From the NCBI RefSeq assembly GCF_965219715.1, contig NZ_OZ244785.1:4154001-4218000 (forward strand): a DNA stretch of 64,000 nt, given 5' to 3'. Source of the stretch: Bacterioplanoides sp965219715. GTDB taxonomy: Bacteria > Pseudomonadota > Gammaproteobacteria > Pseudomonadales > Oceanobacteraceae. Shown here piece after piece: positions 23,853 through 31,370 of the stretch. A program made the position numbers and the translations under genes. The notes beneath the pieces are model-generated. The model was given only the letters and a program-made list of their open reading frames with translations, had not been told where the DNA came from and made no database searches. Position 1 is the stretch's first letter. The number at the start of each line of letters is the position of its first letter.

Positions 23853-25265
23853 ATGTTTGAGAGCCTTACCGATCGCCTGGGCGGTGCGTTAAAAAGTATC
23901 ACCGGCCAGGCCAAGTTAACCGAAGAAAACATTAAAGGCACCATGCGCGAAGTACGTATGGCGTTACTGGAAGCGGACGTTGCGCTGCCGGTTGTTAAGG
24001 AATTTACCAATCAGGTAAAAGAACGCGCCATCGGTGCTGACGTTCTGCAAAGCCTGAACCCGGGCCAGGCCTTCCTGAAGATTGTTCACGACGAACTGCA
24101 GTCAGTTATGGGCTCGTCGAACGAAGCTCTGAACCTGGCAGTTCAGCCACCTGCCGTCGTATTAATGGCCGGTCTACAGGGGGCCGGTAAAACCACCACC
24201 GTGGGTAAGCTGGCCAAGTTCCTGGCGGAACGTGAAAAGAAAAAGGTGATGGTGGTTTCTGCTGACGTTTACCGTCCGGCGGCCATCAAACAGCTGGAAA
24301 CACTGGCGGGCGAAGTGGGCGCCTTGTTCCATCCTTCTACCGCGGATGAGAAGCCAATCGATATCGCCAACGGTGCTATTGAAGCGGCGAAGCGTGCTCA
24401 AGCGGATGTGCTGCTGGTGGATACCGCCGGTCGTCTGGCCGTTGACGAAGCCATGATGGCTGAGATCCAGGCGTTAAACGCAGCCATCAATCCAGCTGAA
24501 ACCCTGTTTGTGGTCGATGCCATGACAGGTCAGGATGCTGCTAATACTGCCAAAGCTTTTAATGACGCTCTGCCATTAACCGGTGTCGTTTTAACCAAAG
24601 CGGACGGTGATGCTCGTGGTGGTGCTGCGTTATCGGTTCGTCAGATTACTGGTAAGCCAATCAAATTTATGGGTATTGGCGAAAAGACCGATGCCCTGGA
24701 GCCATTCCACCCGGATCGTGTTGCTTCCCGTATTCTGGACATGGGTGACATTCTTACCCTGATTGAAGAAGCCGAACGTAAAATCGATAAGAGCAAAGCC
24801 GACAAGCTGGCTCAGAAGATTAAAAAAGGCAAAGGCTTCGATCTGGAAGATTTCCTCGACCAGATGCAACAAATGAAAAAGATGGGTGGCCTGACAGGTA
24901 TGCTGGATAAATTACCTGGCATGGGTAATTTAGGTGCGATGGGCAAACAGACTGACGCAGCTGAAGGTCAGTTTAAACAAATGGAATCGATTATTTATTC
25001 CATGACCCCGGATGAGCGTCGTTTCCCAGACAAAATTAACGGTTCACGTAAAAAGCGTATTGCCCGTGGTTCTGGTACTCAGATTCAGGATATCAATCGT
25101 CTGCTGAAACAGCACAAACAAATGCAGAAGATGATGAAAAAAGTCACTGCCAAAGGCGGCATGCGCAAAATGATGCGTGCTATGGGTAGCATGGGCGGCC
25201 CTGGCGGAATGGGTGGCCCAGGTGGTGGTATGCCGCCTGGTGGAATGCCACCTATGATGCGTTAA
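23853..25265 (+). CDS. ffh: Signal recognition particle protein Ffh
   Basis: GTPase subunit of the signal recognition particle, which with 4.5S RNA carries nascent membrane proteins to FtsY. 470 residues. N domain 1-85; G domain with GLQGAGKTTTVGKLAKFL (P-loop, about 103), DVYRPAAIKQLETLA, DTAGRLAVDEAMM and TKADGDARGGAALS. The methionine-rich M domain (about 300-430) binds RNA and signal peptide, and the tail is Gly/Met/Pro-rich (GGPGGMGGPGGGMPPGG). It diverges from ypjD and is followed by a strong terminator. The 4.5S RNA gene is not in the window. Confidence 0.98.
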   Translation: MFESLTDRLGGALKSITGQAKLTEENIKGTMREVRMALLEADVALPVVKEFTNQVKERAIGADVLQSLNPGQAFLKIVHDELQSVMGSSNEALNLAVQPPAVVLMAGLQGAGKTTTVGKLAKFLAEREKKKVMVVSADVYRPAAIKQLETLAGEVGALFHPSTADEKPIDIANGAIEAAKRAQADVLLVDTAGRLAVDEAMMAEIQALNAAINPAETLFVVDAMTGQDAANTAKAFNDALPLTGVVLTKADGDARGGAALSVRQITGKPIKFMGIGEKTDALEPFHPDRVASRILDMGDILTLIEEAERKIDKSKADKLAQKIKKGKGFDLEDFLDQMQQMKKMGGLTGMLDKLPGMGNLGAMGKQTDAAEGQFKQMESIIYSMTPDERRFPDKINGSRKKRIARGSGTQIQDINRLLKQHKQMQKMMKKVTAKGGMRKMMRAMGSMGGPGGMGGPGGGMPPGGMPPMMR

Positions 25266-25291
25266 GCTTTATCGCAGTCGCTTCTGATCAC

Positions 25292-25326
25292 AAAACGCCT
25301 GTTGCCATGCAACGGGCGTTTTTTGT
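25292..25326 (+). terminator. Rho-independent terminator of ffh
   Basis: AAAACGCCTGTTGC pairs with GCAACGGGCGTTTT (one G-T pair) around a 3-base loop, continuing into a T-run, 27 bases after the stop. Confidence 0.9.
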
Positions 25327-25588
25327 TTCTGGATACGTGAATACGAAATGTGATTTCGTTGGTAAATCCAGATAATGATTTACCATCAAAAGTTACGATT
25401 TATCCGGTAAATATTATCGGTGGGTTTTATTTACTAAGCAGACATCAGAATGTCTGTATTCAGCTGGCTGGTTATATGGTGATATCAGTACTGATCATTC
25501 TGTAAAAACAGTTGCTGCAAATAAATAACAAACTATGATTGATGCAATATTTTTATAACATTCGAGCGATCGTTAACAAGGAGTGAAA
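25327..25588. other. AT-rich gap before the histidine kinase
   Basis: No gene seen. It contains an inverted repeat GGTAAATC (25361-25368) / GATTTACC (25377-25384) and a further GGTAAAT at 25406. These may be operator or promoter elements of the kinase gene. Its SD AAGGAG is at 25578-25583. Confidence 0.5.
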
Positions 25589-27385
25589 ATGGAAGCGCCC
25601 TCCAGAAGGCTGGTTGCTGCGGTATTGATTTACCTGGTAGGCATTGCCATTGTTGCCTTTGCAAGTTATCTGTTCGAAAAGCAGCGCTACCTGGAAGATA
25701 TTGATGCTCGCTTGCTGGCGGCTGCGAGTAACCTCAGTGAGATTCTGCCGAAAGACTTTCATGATATTGCCCGTTCGGCAGATGCCATTTCAGAAGAGCA
25801 GGATCTTCATAATCTCGAATTATTAACCAGTCATGCTAAAAGTGCGGATATGACCTATATCTACAGTTATGTCATGGTTGATGGTCAGATCTATTTCACC
25901 AGCTGTAACTACACCGAAGACGATGTCAAAAGGGGTCAGGTAGTTACATATTGGACCGGCTACCCGGAAGGCGATCAAAAATACTTTGATGCAATGACGG
26001 CGACTGAGCCTATGTACGTTACTGCAGGCGACCGCTGGGGTTTATTCCGTACTATTTTAATGCCGATGACATCTCCTTCCGGATTACCTTATGTCGCGGC
26101 GGCTGATATGGATATCACCGTGATCGAACAGGCTTTGGTCGACGATATGTTGTATGTTTTCGGACTGAGTCTGCTATTAGCATTTATTGTTGCTCCACTG
26201 ATCTGGGCGTACCACAAGACTTACTCCGAAATGAACCGTGAGTTACGCGGTCTGAATAGCAAGTTACAGCAGGATATTGATCAGGCGAAAATTCTTGAAG
26301 AAGAACTGAAGCAGGCAACCAGTGCTGCAGAAGCGGCCAGCCGGGTTAAAAGTCAGTTTTTATCCAATATGAGCCACGAGTTACGAACGCCAATTAACGG
26401 TATTCTCGGTGTGAATCAGTTGTTACTTGATACACCTCTAAGCGAAGAGCAGGACGAATACGTTAACTGGGCTGGACAAAGTGCACTGGTATTGCTCGAT
26501 ACTGTGAATCAGATTCTCGATACTGCAGCTATTGAGGCCAATGGATTAGTGCTTCATCCCGAACCTGTGGATACGCTTTCGTTGATTGAAGAAATCAGCA
26601 AAATGTTCGGCTCTCAGATTGGTGCCAAACGATTGGATCTGGTGTTTCATCTGGCCAGCGATTTGCCGGCAACGATTTCGGTTGATGTTGTACGTTTTCG
26701 TCAGGTGTTAATCAACCTGATTGCCAACGCGTTAAAGTTTACCAGCGTCGGTGGCGTAAAAGTGACGCTAGCCTGGAAAGATAATCGCCTGACTGCTGAA
26801 GTACAGGACAGTGGCATCGGTATACCTCCAAGCAAACAGCAGGAAATTTTCGAAATATTCCACCAGTTGGATACTTCTCACTCCCGTACCCATGACGGCA
26901 GCGGTTTGGGCTTATCCATCGCGCAAAAAATCTGCGAGTTAATGAAAGGTGAACTGAGGTTGCAGCACTCTGACAGCAGTGGTTCAGTGTTTGCTTTTTC
27001 GGTGGATGTTCCAGCGGTTGGTGACGAAGTAATCAATCGTGTTGCCATTAGTTCTGAGCTTCACATCGGATATTGTTCGTTAAGTGATTTTAATCAGCAG
27101 TGGCTGGAATATGAGTTGGGCTCAGCCCATGTTGAGCCGTTCTCGTCTGTAGAAGAGGTTATCAACAAACAAACTGAAGTCAGTCATTTGATTGTTGATG
27201 CCAGCCTTGATGATGAGGTACTGATTCCCTTGGCTCAGTTAAGCCATGATATTCAGTTGTCTCTGTTGTTATGGCCCGGTCAACATGTTCCGCAAGTATT
27301 AAAGAACAAGACTAAGGTAATCAGAAAACCGTTGTTGCGTTCTGATTTACGATCATTTTTCGCAGTGAAAAATGATCGCTCTTAG
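25589..27385 (+). CDS. Membrane sensor histidine kinase with degenerate receiver-like tail
   Basis: 598 residues. TM helix near 10-32, a periplasmic sensor (about 33-185) with AKSADMTYIYSYVMVDGQIYFTS and a WGLFRTILMPM segment typical of Cache-like sensors, and a second TM near 187-208. A short coiled coil follows. The HisKA domain has FLSNMSHELRTPINGILG (phospho-acceptor His263), then a HATPase with ITVDVVRFRQVLINLIANALKFT-type N box and DSGIGIPPSKQQEIFEIFHQ, GSGLGLSIAQKI G boxes. The last 120 residues look like a receiver fold (VSHLIVDASLDDEVL...VIRKPLLRSDL, with the KP turn), but no clear acidic pocket is visible. AAGGAG places the start at the ATG rather than the GTG two codons earlier. 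There is no adjacent response regulator, so it is an orphan. Confidence 0.92.
   Translation: MEAPSRRLVAAVLIYLVGIAIVAFASYLFEKQRYLEDIDARLLAAASNLSEILPKDFHDIARSADAISEEQDLHNLELLTSHAKSADMTYIYSYVMVDGQIYFTSCNYTEDDVKRGQVVTYWTGYPEGDQKYFDAMTATEPMYVTAGDRWGLFRTILMPMTSPSGLPYVAAADMDITVIEQALVDDMLYVFGLSLLLAFIVAPLIWAYHKTYSEMNRELRGLNSKLQQDIDQAKILEEELKQATSAAEAASRVKSQFLSNMSHELRTPINGILGVNQLLLDTPLSEEQDEYVNWAGQSALVLLDTVNQILDTAAIEANGLVLHPEPVDTLSLIEEISKMFGSQIGAKRLDLVFHLASDLPATISVDVVRFRQVLINLIANALKFTSVGGVKVTLAWKDNRLTAEVQDSGIGIPPSKQQEIFEIFHQLDTSHSRTHDGSGLGLSIAQKICELMKGELRLQHSDSSGSVFAFSVDVPAVGDEVINRVAISSELHIGYCSLSDFNQQWLEYELGSAHVEPFSSVEEVINKQTEVSHLIVDASLDDEVLIPLAQLSHDIQLSLLLWPGQHVPQVLKNKTKVIRKPLLRSDLRSFFAVKNDRS
27350..27378. 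terminator. Hairpin at the 3' end of the kinase gene
   Basis: CGATCATTTTTC pairs perfectly with GAAAAATGATCG around a 5-base loop inside the last codons of the kinase gene, just before the convergent MBL gene ends. No clear T-run follows; assignment as a terminator is tentative. Confidence 0.35.
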
Positions 27386-27402
27386 ATAACACTGTGCAGC
27401 GG

Positions 27403-28773
27403 TTAATTCAGAATCTCACAATCCAGATACTCTGGGACCGTTGCATGCCAGCCTAATTCGTCCTGAATATGTAAGCGCATGCAGTCTGCCGCCGAGCTCT
27501 CGCCGTGCGTCACAAATACTTTTTTTGGCTTGCCCGGCATGTCTTTCAGCCAATCGAGAATCTCACGGTAGTCGCCGTGGCTGGATAGAGCGGTGAGGTT
27601 ATGGACCTCGGCTTTGATCGGGAAATACAACCCGTGAATTTTTATGCGTTCAGCACCATGCGTCATAGCATCACCACGGGTGCCTGCGGCCTGATATCCA
27701 AGAAACAGAATGCTGTTTCTGGGGTCGCCAACGAGGGTTTTCAGATGGTGTAAAACACGACCACCACTGGCCATACCACTGGCAGAAATAATGACAGACG
27801 GGTATTTCCTGCCATTCAGCTCTATCGATTCTTCCACAGTTTTTACGTAGTGGGTCATTGAATCAATTTTTTCGCAGTCTTCTTTATTGAGTTTATGCAG
27901 GTCATGTAAGTCGTAAAAGATTTCGGTGGCTTTAATCGCCATCGGGCTGTTCAGGTAAATTGGCATATGAGGTATGCGATTTTGTGCCCGGAGTTTTTGC
28001 AGTACGTGTAAAACCATTTGGGCACGACCTACAGCAAACGCTGGCACCAGGACAATACCGCCGCGCTGTGCTGTGCGGTTTACGACATCTGCAATAACGG
28101 CTTCCTCATCTGTTTCTTCATGCAAGCGGTCGCCGTAGGTTGATTCCACCACCAGGTAATCGGTTTGTGGCAGTGGCTCTGGTGGATACATCACGACGTC
28201 ATTGCTGCGCCCGACATCACCAGTAAAGGTGATGCTTTTACCCCGATACTCCAGTCGGATTGCACTGGCCCCAAGAATATGACCAACCGGAAAAAACTCC
28301 GCTGTCATGCCACCCGGCAATTCCAGTTTTTGATGAAAAGGCAGAGATTTAAATTGCTTCAGGACTTTGCGTGCGTCTTCTTCGGTATACAACGCTTCGG
28401 CTGGTTCGTGTTTGGAAAAGCGTTTTTTGTTGGCGTATTTTGCATCTTCCTCCTGTAAGAAACCGGCATCGGGCAATAATACTTTGCAAAGTGCTTTGGT
28501 TGCATCGGAGCAATGAATCGGCCCGTGATATCCGCGTTTCATCAAAGCCGGTAAATAACCAGAGTGATCGATATGGGCATGGGTCAACAATACGGCATTG
28601 ATATCGCTGGCGGAGAAGGGTAGATCGCTCCAGTTGCGACGGCGAACATTCTTGATTCCCTGAAATAATCCACAATCGATCAGTATTTTATAACGATCGT
28701 ACTTCAGCAGATATTTAGAGCCGGTTACGGTACCGGTTGCGCCAATAAACTGAACCTGAAACGGGGCCTGCAT
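27403..28773 (-). CDS. Metallo-beta-lactamase/beta-CASP RNase-type protein
   Basis: 456 residues. The MBL core has GATGTVTGSKYLL, the zinc motif LTHAHIDHSG (HxHxDH, near residue 65), GHILGASAIRLEY and FTGDVGRSND. A beta-CASP insert follows (VLVPAFAVGRAQMVLHVLQ, YLNSPMA), then IISASGMASGGRVLHHLK and the C-terminal RNA-specificity domain with VTHGESSAADCMRLHI. This is the arrangement of CPSF73/RNase J-like RNA processing enzymes and matches the group often called MBL-fold RNA-specificity exonuclease. It diverges, with about 150 bases between, from the NMP-phosphorylase-like operon, which raises the possibility that it feeds nucleotides to that operon. Confidence 0.9.
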   Translation of the reverse strand: MQAPFQVQFIGATGTVTGSKYLLKYDRYKILIDCGLFQGIKNVRRRNWSDLPFSASDINAVLLTHAHIDHSGYLPALMKRGYHGPIHCSDATKALCKVLLPDAGFLQEEDAKYANKKRFSKHEPAEALYTEEDARKVLKQFKSLPFHQKLELPGGMTAEFFPVGHILGASAIRLEYRGKSITFTGDVGRSNDVVMYPPEPLPQTDYLVVESTYGDRLHEETDEEAVIADVVNRTAQRGGIVLVPAFAVGRAQMVLHVLQKLRAQNRIPHMPIYLNSPMAIKATEIFYDLHDLHKLNKEDCEKIDSMTHYVKTVEESIELNGRKYPSVIISASGMASGGRVLHHLKTLVGDPRNSILFLGYQAAGTRGDAMTHGAERIKIHGLYFPIKAEVHNLTALSSHGDYREILDWLKDMPGKPKKVFVTHGESSAADCMRLHIQDELGWHATVPEYLDCEILN

Positions 28774-28923
28774 AATGGTTACTCCCTGGCTATTCCATCA
28801 GAAGATTACCTGATGAGCTTAGAAGATTAAGTCTCGCGTCTCGTTGATTTACGGCAATACATTCCCGTCTCAGGCTTTCTACACTGTGTTGCAAATATAG
28901 ATTCATTGACGATCAGAGCAGCC

Positions 28924-30441
28924 ATGCAAGCAACTTTTGATTTCCTTAAATTAAAACGTCTTGGCGTTGATACACACCAGGAACCGGTGGTGTACATGCG
29001 CCAGGATTGTCACGTCGCCATTGCCGAAGGTTTTAATGCTCAGAGCCGGGTTGAGGTGCATGCCGGTGAATACCGTACGATTGCGACGCTAGCGCTGGTT
29101 TCAAACGACCTCTTGTCTCATCAGCAAGCCGGATTATCAGAAGCGGCGTGGCGCTTGTTGGGGGAGCCGGAAGAGGGTTGTGAGGCTCGCTTTCATCATG
29201 CATTGCCCGTCGATTCGATGTCGTTTGTCCGGGGAAAATTATACGGCGAGCGGTTAAACGCAGCTTCTGCGGCGGCGGTTATTAATGATATTAAAAGTGG
29301 CCGCTTTAGTGACATTCAGTTGTCTGCATTTGTGACTGCTTGCGCCGGAGATCGTCTGAATCTTGATGAAACCATTGCGATAACTCAGGCGATGGTCGCC
29401 AGCGGTCAGCGCTTTGATTGGGGTAAAGAAAAGGTCCTCGATAAACATTGTGTTGGTGGTTTGCCGGGTAATCGCACAACACCCATTGTTACCGTCATTG
29501 TGGCTGCTAACGACCTGACCATGCCGAAGACGTCGAGTCGTGCAATTACCTCTCCTGCCGGAACCGCCGACACCATGGAAACCATGACTCCGGTGCAGCT
29601 GGAATTCGATCAGATGCGCAAAGTGGTTGAGCAGCAGGGAGCATGTCTTGCCTGGGGCGGTTCCGTATCGCTTAGTCCAACCGACGATATTGTTATCCGT
29701 GTTGAACGAGCCCTGGATCTGGATAGTGAAGGCCAGCTGGTGGCGTCGGTTATTTCGAAGAAGGTTGCTGCCGGTTCGCGCCAGGTGTTGATTGATATTC
29801 CGGTTGGACCCACCGCCAAAGTCCGTTCCGATGAAATGGCGCATAAGCTGCGCGGCTTGCTGGAGCAAACCGGAGCAGCACTGGGGCTGGATGTCCGCAC
29901 TGTGATTACCGATGGCAGTCAACCGGTCGGCCGTGGTATTGGCCCCGCGCTTGAAGCCCGGGATGTATTACAAGTACTGGCCAACGAAGCCGATGCACCA
30001 CAGGATTTACGCCAAAAATCCTTGTTGCTGGCGGGTGAGATGCTGGAAATGGCGGATAAAGCGCAGACCGGAAAAGGCTATGAACTGGCTGAAAAAACGT
30101 TGCTGAGTGGCCTGGCGATGAAAAAGTTCCGGGCTATTTGTGAAGCTCAGGGCGGATTTAATAAACCGCCAGTTGCGCAATTTAATCACTGTGTGCGTGC
30201 CGAAAAAAACGGGGTCGTGGCCTATTTCAATAATCGTTTTATTGCACGCCTGGCGTCACTGGCTGGTGCTCCAAATGCCGCGGCAGCCGGACTCGATATT
30301 CATGTTCGTCTTGGTGACAGAGTAAAGCCTGGCGACGCACTGTTTACGTTATACGCAGAAGCGGCTGGTGAGCTGGCTTATGCGTTGGATTTTCTGGATG
30401 GACATACAGACGTTGTCCGCATTGAAGAGGAACTGGTCTGA
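28924..30441 (+). CDS. AMP phosphorylase / thymidine phosphorylase-family enzyme of the archaeal type
   Basis: 505 residues. The sequence follows the archaeal AMP phosphorylase group more than E. coli DeoA. It has an N-terminal extension of about 80 residues, then GERLNAASAAAVINDIKSGRFSDIQLSAF, DKHCVGGLPGNRTTPIV, the phosphate/ribose site PKTSSRAITSPAGTADTME, and LAWGGSVSLSPTDDI. A C-terminal PYNP-like domain (about 430-500) follows. Archaeal members release base from NMPs, giving ribose 1,5-bisphosphate; DeoA acts on thymidine. Which substrate is used here is inference from similarity. The ATG at 28924 is preferred to the TTG at 28906. Its stop overlaps the next start (TGATG), so it is coupled to the PRPP-synthetase homologue. 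Confidence 0.9.
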   Translation: MQATFDFLKLKRLGVDTHQEPVVYMRQDCHVAIAEGFNAQSRVEVHAGEYRTIATLALVSNDLLSHQQAGLSEAAWRLLGEPEEGCEARFHHALPVDSMSFVRGKLYGERLNAASAAAVINDIKSGRFSDIQLSAFVTACAGDRLNLDETIAITQAMVASGQRFDWGKEKVLDKHCVGGLPGNRTTPIVTVIVAANDLTMPKTSSRAITSPAGTADTMETMTPVQLEFDQMRKVVEQQGACLAWGGSVSLSPTDDIVIRVERALDLDSEGQLVASVISKKVAAGSRQVLIDIPVGPTAKVRSDEMAHKLRGLLEQTGAALGLDVRTVITDGSQPVGRGIGPALEARDVLQVLANEADAPQDLRQKSLLLAGEMLEMADKAQTGKGYELAEKTLLSGLAMKKFRAICEAQGGFNKPPVAQFNHCVRAEKNGVVAYFNNRFIARLASLAGAPNAAAAGLDIHVRLGDRVKPGDALFTLYAEAAGELAYALDFLDGHTDVVRIEEELV

Positions 30442-31370
30442 TGTTGATTCTGTGTCTGGATGGTCACCAGCAATTAGCTAAGGCGATGTCAAAGGCATTG
30501 CAAGCTGACGTTCTGCCACTGGAAAGCCGACATTTTCCCGATGGTGAACACTATTTTAATTTGCCTGCTGATGTGCGCGGCGAAGATGTAGTGGTTTTGT
30601 GTCATTTGCACCAACCCAATGATAAAGCCATGGGATTGTTATTTATGGCACGCCACCTTAAGGATATGGGAGCCAGGCGTGTTGGTTTGGTGGCGCCGTA
30701 TCTTGCGTATATGCGCCAGGATATTCGTTTTCAGCCGGGGGAATGTTTAACCTCCAAATATTTTGCTGAATTAATCAGTGACGCATTTGATTATCTGGTG
30801 ACTATTGATCCACATCTGCACCGTTATCATCATTTAAATGAAATTTATTCGATTCCTACACGAACTTTACACGCTACCCGGATTATTGGTGAATACCTGA
30901 AAAAACTGGCGGAAAAAAATCCGCAGCAAAAATTATTGGTTGTTGGGCCGGATGAAGAAAGTGAGCAATGGGCTGAAACCGTTGCTCGTGCAGCTGGCTG
31001 CGAACACTTGGTATTAACCAAAACCCGCAGTGGAGATCGTGATGTTGCTATTCATATTCCGGATGTTGAAAAATATCAGCACCATCTGCCCGTAATGGTT
31101 GATGACATTATCTCCACCGGGCGCACCATGTTGCGTACCGCAGAAGAACTGAAAAAACAGGGTTTGAATCAACCTTTATGTATTGGTGTGCATGCTGTAT
31201 TTGCTGAGGGCGCACTGAGTGAAATGCAGCAGGGGCCAATTGCCGATATTCAGACCTGTAATTGTATTCCGCACCAAACCAATCAAATTGATATCAGCTA
31301 TTTATTAACTCCGGCTATTTTAGAACTGGTTCTGGAATGTGAGTCGCAACCTGTGGAGCCTGCACTATGA
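30441..31370 (+). CDS. Ribose-phosphate pyrophosphokinase homologue
   Basis: 309 residues in the PRPP synthetase family: PDGEHYFNLPADVRGEDVVV, the ATP-site AYMRQDIRFQPGECLTSKYFAELI, DPHLHRYHHL (metal), the flexible loop around KTRSGDRDVAI and the PRPP loop VMVDDIISTGRTM. Canonical Prs makes PRPP from ribose 5-phosphate and ATP. This one diverges from the housekeeping enzyme at several points (QDIRFQPGE instead of the QDRK-type stretch), and it is translationally coupled to the phosphorylase before and the phosphoketolase-like gene after (ATGA overlap). It may process the ribose phosphate the phosphorylase releases. A separate housekeeping prs is presumed to exist elsewhere. Confidence 0.9.
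   Translation: MLILCLDGHQQLAKAMSKALQADVLPLESRHFPDGEHYFNLPADVRGEDVVVLCHLHQPNDKAMGLLFMARHLKDMGARRVGLVAPYLAYMRQDIRFQPGECLTSKYFAELISDAFDYLVTIDPHLHRYHHLNEIYSIPTRTLHATRIIGEYLKKLAEKNPQQKLLVVGPDEESEQWAETVARAAGCEHLVLTKTRSGDRDVAIHIPDVEKYQHHLPVMVDDIISTGRTMLRTAEELKKQGLNQPLCIGVHAVFAEGALSEMQQGPIADIQTCNCIPHQTNQIDISYLLTPAILELVLECESQPVEPAL

Noticed and set aside
29254..29922. 222-residue minus-strand frame inside the AMP-phosphorylase-type gene
   Set aside because: Lies wholly within a strong coding gene and has His/Asn/Arg-rich shadow composition with no recognisable domain.
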